Position numbers and translations under genes: made by a program. A stretch of 64,000 bases of DNA from Aquimarina aquimarini (GTDB taxonomy: Bacteria; Bacteroidota; Bacteroidia; Flavobacteriales; Flavobacteriaceae): contig NZ_OMKE01000006.1 in NCBI RefSeq assembly GCF_900299535.1, positions 97,882-161,881 on the forward strand, written 5' to 3'. The notes beneath the pieces are model-generated. The model saw only the letters and a program-made list of their open reading frames with translations. It was not told where the DNA came from and ran no database searches. Position 1 is the first letter of the stretch, and each line of letters starts with the position of its first letter. Below, one piece after another: positions 19,066 to 28,447 of this stretch.

Positions 19066-19107
19066 TTGATTTCTCTCCTTGACTCAAGGAGAGAAATCAA
19101 TCTTATT
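19066..19107 (+). terminator. Hairpin between flotillin and ATPase genes
   Basis: A perfect 15-bp stem, TTGATTTCTCTCCTT (19066-19080) with AAGGAGAGAAATCAA (19086-19100), five-base loop, then TCTTATTT. It lies 8 bases after the flotillin stop and 118 bases before the ATPase start. The T-tract is broken, so partial termination or mRNA-end protection inside the operon is plausible. Confidence 0.7.
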
Positions 19108-19217
19108 TGCAAAGACACTCTTGTCTTTACTTATCAAAAAAGGTACTATTTGTTTCTTATTCAAAAAAAGAAACTAGCTCATTAAATCACTCTGATTAAA
19201 CACTAGAGTATCATCAT

Positions 19218-22200
19218 ATGCAAGAAGAAAACAACAATCAACATACTCAATTGGATGGGGGCACTTATGAGATCATCCAAAACCGTTTGCAAAAACATAA
19301 AGGAGAACTCCAAAATCGCCTTATACGACTTAATGACGCACGTAAAGATGTTTTTGGTAATGTAGAAACCAAGTTAATTGCAAATAACCGCATTAATACA
19401 GAACATAACTGTATAGCTCAAGATATTGTTACCATTGGTCAATATTGTCTTTTTGGATATAATGTTCATTTTGGGTTACGTACCGAGATTACACTTGCAG
19501 ATGTATTTAGTATCTATACTTATACCGATGATCATTTTGTTGCAAAGCCTTTAGACCTAATCAATGATACTATCTTCATTGGTGAATTCACTAATCTCTA
19601 TAAATATTATCGCAATACCGTATTTTCAAAATTTGCAATTGTTGGCAACTATTTGCATATGGTATTTCAGCTCAGTGATAGTATCACAGATATCAAAACC
19701 TTTAAATGGTTGATTAATGAAGGACAACTTACCTATGTAGATAATCGCAGTGAGCATGAATTCAAGTTTCCTAAACAACATGAGTTTAATTGGACAGAAG
19801 TTACCCGAGATATGCACCGCTACGGCACACACCCTCATATCTCTATCCTTGATAAAGTTTTTGTTGAAACTGTAGGAGGTGATTTAACCATCAAAATAGA
19901 AGATAACACAGATCAAGGTAAAGGTATTCTTGATGAAGCTGTAGAGCACATAGATCAGACACTAGATGATGGACAATATCGCTTTGCAGACTTAGGAAAT
20001 CTTATTGCGTTAGAAATCAAACCTTTTCAAGAAAACCCCCGTCATTTTGTATACAACCATAAAATACAGGAAGTCAAAAAAATTGACAGCATAAAAGATT
20101 CCTGTATATTGCTCCCTGATGATCAGGGAATCATATATCCCAACGGATATTATCTGCAATCTGGAGATTTTAAGCTATTTACCAATGAGGTATCCAATGT
20201 TAAGTTTCAGGAAAAAATAAGTTCTCCCAACGGAGAAGATTTCTTATATGTATTTTATCAAAGTAATAAGGGGTTATACACCCTTATGTCGTATAATATC
20301 ATAGAACAAGAAGTAAAAACACCTATTATCTGTAATGGATTTACAATTCTGGAACATGGCGAATTATGCTATTTCAGAACCGAAAATGAACAAACAAAAC
20401 ACCATGTAATACAAATTTGGCAAACCCCTTTTATAAAAGGAGATGTATTACCATCAAAACATACCGACACCCTTCTTTACAAAATTGGCAATAAAGACAT
20501 AGTCAAAGCCATGGCAGAGTGTAATGCGCTGATCACTCTGCTTAGTAAAGAAGATAATTATGACGGATTATATGACGATCTCGCTAAATTTTCTAATGAT
20601 ATTATTGACAGTTATTATTGGATTAGAGAAGAAGAGACATATAGACTTGATACTCCTCTAGAAGAAATTAATGGCGCCGCCAATGCCGCGATTGATGAAT
20701 TTGAAAAAGTAGTTCAATTACGTAAAACAGCTTCTACTATTACTAAAGAAACTGAGGATAAAGCAACACATATTTTTGGTAAAATAAAAAGTAGCTCTTT
20801 TCGTGCTATCGATGATTTTGTATCTGTTCTATCGCAATTACGCACCTTAAGAGGAGAAGTAATAGGACTTAATGATATTAGATATGTAGACAAGCAATTT
20901 ATTGAAACCTTAGAAACAGAAATTGCAGAGCAATCAGAGAAAATATCACAACGATGTGTTCAGTTTTTATTAGATGATAAATCACTACTCCCCTATCATG
21001 ATCGAGTAGATGAAAAACAAATCGAACTCGATAAAATCAACAAAGTAATCAATGCAAAAAAACTAGAAGAAGAGGTAACTCAAATTGCTACCGATCTAGA
21101 AATGTTGATCGACATTGTTTCCAACCTACAGATAGAAGACACCTCACATTCTACAAAAATTATCGATAATATCTCTCTGATTTTTGCAACCATCAATCAG
21201 CTTAAAGCAGGGATCAAAAACAAAATCAAGTCTCTAGGAAGCAAAGAAGCTAACGCAGAATTTGCTGCACAGATTAAACTTGTAGATCAAAGTATTATCA
21301 ATTACCTTGATATTGCCAATACACCAGAAAAGACTGATGAGTTATTAAACAAAATATCTATTCAATTAGAAGATCTAGAAGGGCGATTTGCCGATTTTGA
21401 AGATTTTATCACACTCATTATAGAAAAGCGAGAAGAAGTTTATAATGCTTTTGAAGCTCGCAAAAATAGCCTAATAGAAGCCAGAAACAAAAAGGCTGTG
21501 GCACTAGAAAATGCCGCAAAAAGAATCTTAAAAGGAGTCACAAAAAAAGCACTCAGCTTTGCGTCTGCACTAGATATCAACGGGTATTTTGCATCAGATT
21601 TAATGATCAATAAATTGAGGGATATCATATCTCAATTAAAAGAATTAGATGATGCTGGCAAAGCAGAAGCCATTGAAACTGCCTTAAAAGTTGCCAAAGA
21701 AGACGCTACACGAAAACTAAAAGACAAACAAGATCTCTATGAAGATGGAGAAAACATTATCAAACTAGGTAAACACAAATTTGGTGTAAATAAACAACCA
21801 TTAGATTTAACCATCATATACAAAAATAACACGCTGGCATATCACCTTACAGGAACCGATTTTTATAAAGAGATCACCAATGAGGTTTTACTAAAATCAA
21901 AGAAATACTGGGATCAAGAGTTAATTTCAGAAAATCAATACATTTATCGAGCGAGCTACCTGGCTTATAAAATCTATACCACCTATAACCAAAACACAAA
22001 TCAGACTGATAATCTTGTTAATGTATCACAATCTACAACAGAAATAACAAACCGAGATCTTACATCATTCAACGAAAAAGAGTTACTAGAACTTGTAAAA
22101 TCTGAAAGCAGTAAAAATTATGCAGAGGGGTATATAAAGGGAGTTCATGATATTGATGCTTGCAAAATTCTTAAAGTATTAATCACCTTAGATCACGATT

Positions 22201-24182
22201 TGGGGTTACTACGATTCACACCAAACACCAGAGCTCTTGCACAATATTTCTGGTACAGTCAGAATCCCGATAAACAAACGTATTGGAACACTACAATTAA
22301 AGCTTCTGGAGAAGTATTAGACGTTTTTCCTGATAGTGATGAATATCACAAAGTAATCACCCATCTAGAATCAGAAATCCTTGATTCAGAACTACTCAAA
22401 AACCTGATTCAAGAAACCAACAACACAAAAGAGATCACGAATAATATTGCAACTTATCTGTTTAACGAACTACAAAACAATCACACCTTTTGTATTAGTC
22501 AAACTGCAAATGAACTTTCTGAAACTTTTATTGCTACACTCAAAAAGAAAAAAGTATTTGTCAAATTTAAAGACGCTCTTCAATTAGACAACAAAACGCG
22601 CACCAATGGAAACACTAATTGGAATGATAGAATAAATCTTGCCTTACAATGGGTTACTTCTTACATAAAAACGCATCATCCATCCCAGATTCAATACGCT
22701 CATGAAGTTGTCTCTGTCTTACTATTTAAAGACGAATCCACCTCAGAAATCATCCATGTTACCCCTTCACAAGCCATCGATGACCTAAAAGGAAGTCACA
22801 AAACCATTGATCAAGGTGTATTCGATTTTAATTACCATAGTTTTATTTCGACACTAAAAGAGTATACAAAAATAGAAGTCCCTGCTTTTAATGCCTATCG
22901 AGAAGCAAAACATAAAGTAACCGAGGAATTAAAAGAAGACCTCAAGCTAAGTGAATTCAAACCCAAAGTCCTCTCTTCGTTTGTAAGAAACAAATTAATT
23001 GACCAAGTATACCTTCCTTTATTTGGAGATAACCTATCCAAACAACTAGGTAGTGTGGGCGAGAATAAACGTACCGATAGAATGGGTATGTTGTTACTAA
23101 TATCTCCTCCTGGGTATGGTAAAACTACACTTATGGAGTATATGGCAAATAGACTGGGATTAGTATTTATGAAAATTAATGGGCCTGCAATTGGTCATGA
23201 AGTTACTTCTGTTGATCCAATGTCTGCAAATAATGCTGCTACTAGAGAAGAGTTAAAAAAACTCAATCTTGCTTTCGAGATGGGAAACAATGTGATGCTA
23301 TATCTTGATGATATCCAACACTGTAATCCAGAGTTTTTGCAAAAATTCATTTCATTGGCAGACGGAACCAGAAAAATAGAAGGAGTATATGATGGTAACC
23401 CAAAAACCTATGACCTACGTAGCAAAAGATTTTGCGTAATCATGGCTGGAAATCCATATACAGAAAGTGGTGATAAATTTCAGATCCCTGATATGTTAGC
23501 CAATCGTGCTGATATTTATAATCTGGGAGACATAATTGGTGATACTGCTGATCTTTTCAAATTAAGCCTCATCGAGAATGCACTGACCTCTAATCCCGTA
23601 CTGCACCAATTAAGCAGTAAATATTTTGACGACATCTACCAGCTTATTGAGATTGTTGAAAAAGGTTCTCAAGAAGGCATTGAACTCAAAGGAAATCATA
23701 CCAAACAAGAAATACAAGATTATATTTCTGTACTCAAAAAAGTAGTCACAATAAGAGACACGGTGCTCAAAGTAAACGAAACCTATATAAAATCTGCCGC
23801 GATGGAGGATGCATATCGCACAGAACCTTCATTCAAACTACAAGGATCCTATAGAGATATGAGCAAGCTAGTCTCTAAGGTGGTTCCTATAATGAATGAG
23901 AAAGAATTACAAACACTTTTACTCTCTCATTATGAAAATGAATCTCAAACATTGACCAGCGCAGCCGAAGCCAACTTGCTCAAATATAAAGAAATGACTC
24001 AAATCATTACAAATGAAGAGCATACTCGTTGGGAAATTATCAAAGAAACTTTTATCAAGAATAATAAATTAAAAGGCTTTGGAGACAAAAACGAAATGGC
24101 ACAAGTACTAGCCCAAATGATGCAATTTAGTGATCATCTAGCAGGAATACAGAAGGTCTTAAAAAAAGGATTAGAAAAGTGA
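19218..24182 (+). CDS. Giant AAA ATPase, DUF3686/'DNA repair ATPase' family
   Basis: A 1654-residue protein. The N-terminal ~450 residues are beta-rich (repeat-like), the middle (about 480-860) is helical and coiled-coil, and an AAA-type ATPase module lies near the C-terminus with Walker A GYGKT at residues 1299-1303 (SPPGYGKTTLMEYMA), Walker B LYLDD with Asp1364/Asp1365, and a sensor-like MAGNPYTESGDKFQIP. No signal or membrane helix is seen. The family is named DNA repair ATPase in databases, but here the neighbours PspA, YqiJ-like and flotillin point to a membrane-linked remodelling role (inference). Confidence 0.88.
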   Translation: MQEENNNQHTQLDGGTYEIIQNRLQKHKGELQNRLIRLNDARKDVFGNVETKLIANNRINTEHNCIAQDIVTIGQYCLFGYNVHFGLRTEITLADVFSIYTYTDDHFVAKPLDLINDTIFIGEFTNLYKYYRNTVFSKFAIVGNYLHMVFQLSDSITDIKTFKWLINEGQLTYVDNRSEHEFKFPKQHEFNWTEVTRDMHRYGTHPHISILDKVFVETVGGDLTIKIEDNTDQGKGILDEAVEHIDQTLDDGQYRFADLGNLIALEIKPFQENPRHFVYNHKIQEVKKIDSIKDSCILLPDDQGIIYPNGYYLQSGDFKLFTNEVSNVKFQEKISSPNGEDFLYVFYQSNKGLYTLMSYNIIEQEVKTPIICNGFTILEHGELCYFRTENEQTKHHVIQIWQTPFIKGDVLPSKHTDTLLYKIGNKDIVKAMAECNALITLLSKEDNYDGLYDDLAKFSNDIIDSYYWIREEETYRLDTPLEEINGAANAAIDEFEKVVQLRKTASTITKETEDKATHIFGKIKSSSFRAIDDFVSVLSQLRTLRGEVIGLNDIRYVDKQFIETLETEIAEQSEKISQRCVQFLLDDKSLLPYHDRVDEKQIELDKINKVINAKKLEEEVTQIATDLEMLIDIVSNLQIEDTSHSTKIIDNISLIFATINQLKAGIKNKIKSLGSKEANAEFAAQIKLVDQSIINYLDIANTPEKTDELLNKISIQLEDLEGRFADFEDFITLIIEKREEVYNAFEARKNSLIEARNKKAVALENAAKRILKGVTKKALSFASALDINGYFASDLMINKLRDIISQLKELDDAGKAEAIETALKVAKEDATRKLKDKQDLYEDGENIIKLGKHKFGVNKQPLDLTIIYKNNTLAYHLTGTDFYKEITNEVLLKSKKYWDQELISENQYIYRASYLAYKIYTTYNQNTNQTDNLVNVSQSTTEITNRDLTSFNEKELLELVKSESSKNYAEGYIKGVHDIDACKILKVLITLDHDLGLLRFTPNTRALAQYFWYSQNPDKQTYWNTTIKASGEVLDVFPDSDEYHKVITHLESEILDSELLKNLIQETNNTKEITNNIATYLFNELQNNHTFCISQTANELSETFIATLKKKKVFVKFKDALQLDNKTRTNGNTNWNDRINLALQWVTSYIKTHHPSQIQYAHEVVSVLLFKDESTSEIIHVTPSQAIDDLKGSHKTIDQGVFDFNYHSFISTLKEYTKIEVPAFNAYREAKHKVTEELKEDLKLSEFKPKVLSSFVRNKLIDQVYLPLFGDNLSKQLGSVGENKRTDRMGMLLLISPPGYGKTTLMEYMANRLGLVFMKINGPAIGHEVTSVDPMSANNAATREELKKLNLAFEMGNNVMLYLDDIQHCNPEFLQKFISLADGTRKIEGVYDGNPKTYDLRSKRFCVIMAGNPYTESGDKFQIPDMLANRADIYNLGDIIGDTADLFKLSLIENALTSNPVLHQLSSKYFDDIYQLIEIVEKGSQEGIELKGNHTKQEIQDYISVLKKVVTIRDTVLKVNETYIKSAAMEDAYRTEPSFKLQGSYRDMSKLVSKVVPIMNEKELQTLLLSHYENESQTLTSAAEANLLKYKEMTQIITNEEHTRWEIIKETFIKNNKLKGFGDKNEMAQVLAQMMQFSDHLAGIQKVLKKGLEK

Positions 24183-24389
24183 TGAATTTATTAACTCGAT
24201 TCATTCATTAGTGCTTCGTTATAAAGTTTGAAAGCACAGTAAAAAAAGGACTTAACTTAATGACATTGAACAGGGTATGGTCGTGTTTTATTTTGAAATA
24301 TTAGACAAAAAGGCACAGTTTATTGAGTAAATTTAAGTTGGAAATGGTATTAGATCGCTTTATAAAATCCCCCATCATAAGGACAAGGA

Positions 24390-24620
24390 TTATTTTATAT
24401 CTTTTAACAATTCAGAAACGGTAATTCCATGAATTTCGGCGATCATATACAAAGTATCAATTCTATAATTAACACCTTCTTCCCAACGCCAAACACTTTT
24501 GTTTTCAAGATTATTTTCAATAGCAAAATTGCTATAACTCGTATATCCCGCATTAATTCGTAATTCTTTAATACGCTTACCAATCGCTTTATGCCTTTGT
24601 TTCTCTTCATCAGATGCCAT
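24390..24620 (-). CDS. Small XRE-type HTH regulator
   Basis: A 76-residue protein that is essentially one helix-turn-helix domain (IGKRIKELRINAGYTSYSNF, then ENKSVWRWEEGVNYRIDTLY and GITVSELLKDI). An ATG at 24653 would add 11 hydrophobic residues; the ATG at 24620 (MASDEEKQRHKAIG) is the usual beginning for this kind of protein. It stands alone between the giant ATPase and the effector island. Target unknown. Confidence 0.8.
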   Translation of the reverse strand: MASDEEKQRHKAIGKRIKELRINAGYTSYSNFAIENNLENKSVWRWEEGVNYRIDTLYMIAEIHGITVSELLKDIK

Positions 24621-24653
24621 AGAAACAAAAATCTTGTTAAAAATTAAAAACAA

Positions 24654-25004
24654 ATACGTCTAAAAAGCCGATAAATTCTTATCTTTATGTTTTACAACTA
24701 ATTAATCCCACAAGGATATGTAATTAAAATCGATTATGGAATACTTATTTTACATTCAAAAGGGTTTGAAGTAGCAATTATAAAGTTTATTGATGATACT
24801 AAGAATTACTAGACAGTAGAACACAATAGTTGAGTTTGTATTAGCTTTTTTTGCTCCAAGAATACCCCGTTACCTATGCCCAAATCATCAAACACCTACT
24901 TATGCGCCTATGGCAAAAATGATAACTAAAAAAATATAAAAATTAATATACTGTAATTCATAATCTTATTACATTACAGTGCCAACACTTTTAAAACCAA
25001 AAGA
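24654..25004. other. Intergenic region before the PAAR gene
   Basis: No intact gene is seen. A stop-bounded open frame at 24702-24812 (reads IKIDYGILILHSKGFEVAII) lacks an ATG and may be a gene remnant. The 60 bases before the PAAR start are AT-rich with no clear promoter box. Confidence 0.4.
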
Positions 25005-25481
25005 ATGAAAAAACTTGTTGCAACTGTAGGCGATCAACACACTTGCCCTATGTATAGCGGTACTACGCCCCATATAGGTGGTACAATTATTTCAGGCTCT
25101 CCCAATGTTTTTGTAAATGACAGACCCGTAGCACGTATGGGTGATAAATGTATATGTGCCGATGGTTCAATATCAATTATCATTCAGGGAGAAACAGGAG
25201 TTTTGGTAAATGGTAAACCCATAGCCTATGTAGGCTGCATGACATCACATGGCGGGGTGATTACTACAGGACAACCCAATGTTATTATAGATATGGTTAT
25301 GCCTGTAAAAACCTCTCAATTGGTAACGATGCCTATAGAACTGATGCCACCAACACCCGCAAGAAATATGCTAGACAGAATTAATGCGCTTGCTAATTCT
25401 AAAAAAGCGAGAGAAGCAAAATCAAAACAACAAGAATTAAAAAAACACGGCTATCTGGTTGATGTTAATTTTAGTATGTAA
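25005..25481 (+). CDS. PAAR-domain spike protein
   Basis: Encodes 158 residues. The PAAR fold is evident from repeated beta hairpins with Gly/Pro turns: VGDQHTCPMYSGTTPHIGG, then GSPNVFVNDRPVARMGDKC and QGETGVLVNGKPIAYVGCMTSHGG, with GQPNVII near residue 92. PAAR proteins sharpen the tip of type VI or related contractile injection systems and carry effectors. No other machine genes are in the window, so this is an orphan PAAR/effector module. The peptidase gene starts 12 bases after it, which makes the pair a likely carrier-cargo set. Confidence 0.92.
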   Translation: MKKLVATVGDQHTCPMYSGTTPHIGGTIISGSPNVFVNDRPVARMGDKCICADGSISIIIQGETGVLVNGKPIAYVGCMTSHGGVITTGQPNVIIDMVMPVKTSQLVTMPIELMPPTPARNMLDRINALANSKKAREAKSKQQELKKHGYLVDVNFSM

Positions 25482-25493
25482 ATCTGCTGTTTT

Positions 25494-27119
25494 ATGAAAA
25501 TTGACTATCCTGTATTGCCTTCTTATGGCGATAACCCCACCGAAGAAGAAAAAGAACGCACTATAGCTAGCCATTACGGGCATCAAAATCGTGCAGGTTT
25601 CTTTCCTGTTGGTATGCACAATACGTGGCATGGTGGCATCCATATAGAAGATTTTGGAACAAATGTTAGTGCTATTTCAGACGGTAGAATTATAGCCTAT
25701 CGCATACCCGAAAAGTATCTACATGAAAAAGATAATAAAGATATTAAATACTCCAACGGGTTTATACTCATACAACATCATTATAAAACCCCAAAAGGGG
25801 TATCACTACGATTTTACAGCCTGTATATGCACCTGCAACCCAAAGCAGAAATGATAAAAAACAAAGGGAAAAGCATACCAGATCTCTATGCAAAATATAC
25901 GACAAAAGTAAAAACAAATACGATTGCAAAAGGTACAAATGCAAGACGGTACACTCCTAAAGTAAAAGATAAATACTTATCTGATGGTCGTACCGAAGAA
26001 TATAAATTTATACCCCGCGGAGGTGTGCTTACCGAAGAAAAAGACGTTCCCGAAGATCATTGGACTAAGACCGCAAAAGGGTATAAGGGGGTCTATAAAG
26101 TATGCACCTATGAAGGAACAAAATATTGCGTTAATAAAAATTATCTACAGCATAAAGGTGATACTAACTGGATAGTAAAACACACCGCAAACGAAAAAGA
26201 CAAGTTTGCAGATAGCCCCAAAGGAACAATGCTTTATAATACTATCAATGGCACATATATAGGTATGGAATGTGCAAAAACAGCACTTGAAGTTGAAAAA
26301 ACCAAAGATAAAAACTGGTATAAAATCAAAGGCAGAACACAGTATGTTATGGTTGTCAATTGTGAACCTCTTACTAAACAGATCAAAGACGATGTAGTAT
26401 TTAATGAGGTACAGAATGTAGATATACCCATTACAGCAGGGCAGATTATTGGTGTTCCTAGTCGTTATGAATCTAATGCCTCAAAAGGATATACCACCGT
26501 GCATATAGAAGTCTTTACAGATGATAGTGGCATACACGAGTTTATCAATAATATACAGGACAATGACCGCACATCGTATGAAGTTGCCAAGGAGCAATTA
26601 TTACAGGTGGGCAAACCTTGCAATTTTTTAAAAGCCGATACCAAAGTAAAAATCTATCAGATTAAAGACGACTATACCCAAATCGGGTTTGAAGATGTTT
26701 TTTGTGAAGCTGTAAATGGTACAGACATAGGGCATGAAGGCAGTATAAAAGTATATGTAAAAGGGCGTAAAACTACCAAAACCACTTACTCAATTAAAGA
26801 TGGGAAATTTGAAGAAATAAACGCTAAAATGAATAACATATTACCCAATAAAGACGTATTGCTGTATTGGGTTGGCAAGCCCTCTAGTACCGTACGAAAA
26901 GTTGGTTACGGCACAGCGCAATCAGGCAAAAAATACTGGGTAAAAACCAGTGAAGTCATAGGCGAAGTAGGCAATTGGGTAACATTATCACAAGATATAA
27001 GCGTTGTGTATGAACAGCAACCCACAGCAGACACCGCCGATAGTAAAGCTAAAAAACCGCAAAGATTAGAAAAAAAGCCACTACAAAAGATAGTGCCAAT
27101 ACAGAATGGTGGCTTATAA
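25494..27119 (+). CDS. Effector, N-terminal part: M23-like peptidase with SH3-like domains
   Basis: A 541-residue frame. The N-terminal domain (residues 1-130) looks like an M23/LytM peptidase: GMHNTWHGGIHIE matches the first metal motif region and FYSLYMHLQP the second, although the usual HxGxD aspartate is changed. SH3-like segments follow (TNARRYTP, then KDKNWYKIKGRTQYVMVVN). The last 13 residues after the A-run at 27070-27076 do not fit the protein; the -1 frame instead continues into the CHAP frame. Likely a cell-wall-degrading cargo of the PAAR protein. Start is at the first ATG, 12 bases after the PAAR stop. Confidence 0.8.
   Translation: MKIDYPVLPSYGDNPTEEEKERTIASHYGHQNRAGFFPVGMHNTWHGGIHIEDFGTNVSAISDGRIIAYRIPEKYLHEKDNKDIKYSNGFILIQHHYKTPKGVSLRFYSLYMHLQPKAEMIKNKGKSIPDLYAKYTTKVKTNTIAKGTNARRYTPKVKDKYLSDGRTEEYKFIPRGGVLTEEKDVPEDHWTKTAKGYKGVYKVCTYEGTKYCVNKNYLQHKGDTNWIVKHTANEKDKFADSPKGTMLYNTINGTYIGMECAKTALEVEKTKDKNWYKIKGRTQYVMVVNCEPLTKQIKDDVVFNEVQNVDIPITAGQIIGVPSRYESNASKGYTTVHIEVFTDDSGIHEFINNIQDNDRTSYEVAKEQLLQVGKPCNFLKADTKVKIYQIKDDYTQIGFEDVFCEAVNGTDIGHEGSIKVYVKGRKTTKTTYSIKDGKFEEINAKMNNILPNKDVLLYWVGKPSSTVRKVGYGTAQSGKKYWVKTSEVIGEVGNWVTLSQDISVVYEQQPTADTADSKAKKPQRLEKKPLQKIVPIQNGGL
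27070..27077 (+). other. Candidate -1 ribosomal frameshift site A AAA AAG
   Basis: In the upstream frame the codons are GAA AAA AAG, so the heptamer A AAA AAG (27071-27077) is correctly phased, the same slip sequence as in E. coli dnaX. Slipping back one base gives GCC ACT ACA and a 984-residue fusion. A seven-base stem AAGCCAC (27075-27081) / GTGGCTT (27109-27115) and a smaller CACTA/TAGTG stem lie right there. A one-base loss in the A-run would produce the same picture. Confidence 0.55.
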
Positions 27120-28447
27120 AAACCAAAGACAATGAGCAAGGGTGGGTTAAAAAAAGTGATCTAACCAAAAAGAACCCTTACCATTGGGCAGATTATGGTT
27201 GGGAGATATTAGAAGATACAGGCAACCAGTATTTTTATATGTTTGGCGAATATGTAGAAAAAAGCGAACCCCATGATTTTATCAAAAAAATATGGGAGTT
27301 AGCCGATAGCGATGGCGATAAAGAACTCTCTAATTATGAGCTGCAACAGGCTGTAAGTACCAAAGATACCATAGACATACTAAGCAAACTGATCTGTAAA
27401 CATCAAAGCGAATGGAACACTTGGGCTAATATCAGTGATTTTGAACAAGAACTAATAGAGGTGCATAAAAAAGGGATTAATGAAGCCAAAGGCACAGATG
27501 ATAAGGGTAATGACCTAAAACAAAAGTTGGAACAGCAACGAGATGCTAAGATCGAAATGTTTAAAGATAAAATAAAGCATCTTTGTTTTTGGCAAGACAT
27601 AAAAAATGGCGAAATTGTACCAATGCAACAGCGCAGGCAAGCCTATATAGATAGTAAATACAACCCAGCACACAGGATATTCCCTAAAGGAACAAGTGCA
27701 AAAGAAATACTACTAGGTAAAGAGTTTGACGAACTAGAGAAAGATCGAGATAAAAGGCAGTTTCCTAGCGATAGTAATAATATTTATCACCTACACCCAA
27801 TCGCTTTCGTAGAGCATATGAAAATGATTACGGGAGGTAGAGCGCCGTGGATGGAATTTGCTTTACAAGAAGCGAAAACAGCTAAATTTATTAAAGAAAC
27901 GCTAAGTCCAACATCCGAAATGGCTAACAAATATCATACTTATGTAGGTAAGCCTAAAGCAACAGGTTCAACAGCATGGTGTTCGTCTTTTGTAAATTGG
28001 TGTTTAAATGAATCTGGACAAAAAAATGCTAAATCTGCTGGTTCACAAAGTATCTTATGGAATGAAGGAAAGTTGTTTAAACGCATCGAGGAACCTGTTT
28101 ATGGTTGTATAGTACTACTTACAAATTATGTGAAAAGTACTGGGAAATCTAATTCCCATGGTCATGTTACTTTTTTATATGGTATTGATAGTAATGGTGA
28201 TTTAATTTGTTTAGGAGGTAATCAGGGAGATAGACTTAAATACTCCAGATATTATACTAATAAAGTTAACCATACTTTTACCCAAAAAGGTGTAAGGGTA
28301 GAGCAAAAGTTTAATGGATTCTTTTTACCTATAGATTACCCTGAAACAAGTAGTAAACAGCCAGAGGTTGTCGATATGAAAAAATTAAATAACGAACTAG
28401 CTGGAAAAGCTGTAAAATCTAATGGTAAGAATGAAAAAACTACTTAG
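27077..28447 (+). CDS. Effector, C-terminal part: EF-hand and CHAP amidase domains
   Basis: This frame is coding well upstream of its first ATG (27239): translation from 27077 gives sensible SH3-like sequence such as WWLIKTKDNEQGWVKKSDL. Then comes an EF-hand-like loop (DSDGDKELSNYEL) and a CHAP/TIGR02594-type amidase domain with catalytic Cys in AWCSSFVNWCLNESG and His in SHGHVTFLYG. Such domains cut peptidoglycan amide bonds. It most likely continues the 25494 gene through a -1 shift; read alone from 27239 it has 402 residues. Its end overlaps the next lipoprotein start by 17 bases. Confidence 0.82.
   Translation, partial: ATTKDSANTEWWLIKTKDNEQGWVKKSDLTKKNPYHWADYGWEILEDTGNQYFYMFGEYVEKSEPHDFIKKIWELADSDGDKELSNYELQQAVSTKDTIDILSKLICKHQSEWNTWANISDFEQELIEVHKKGINEAKGTDDKGNDLKQKLEQQRDAKIEMFKDKIKHLCFWQDIKNGEIVPMQQRRQAYIDSKYNPAHRIFPKGTSAKEILLGKEFDELEKDRDKRQFPSDSNNIYHLHPIAFVEHMKMITGGRAPWMEFALQEAKTAKFIKETLSPTSEMANKYHTYVGKPKATGSTAWCSSFVNWCLNESGQKNAKSAGSQSILWNEGKLFKRIEEPVYGCIVLLTNYVKSTGKSNSHGHVTFLYGIDSNGDLICLGGNQGDRLKYSRYYTNKVNHTFTQKGVRVEQKFNGFFLPIDYPETSSKQPEVVDMKKLNNELAGKAVKSNGKNEKTT

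Noticed and set aside
24702..24812. Open frame reading IKIDYGILILHSKGFEVAII before the PAAR gene
   Set aside because: It lacks a start codon and is only 36 residues; it may be a gene remnant but cannot be assigned.
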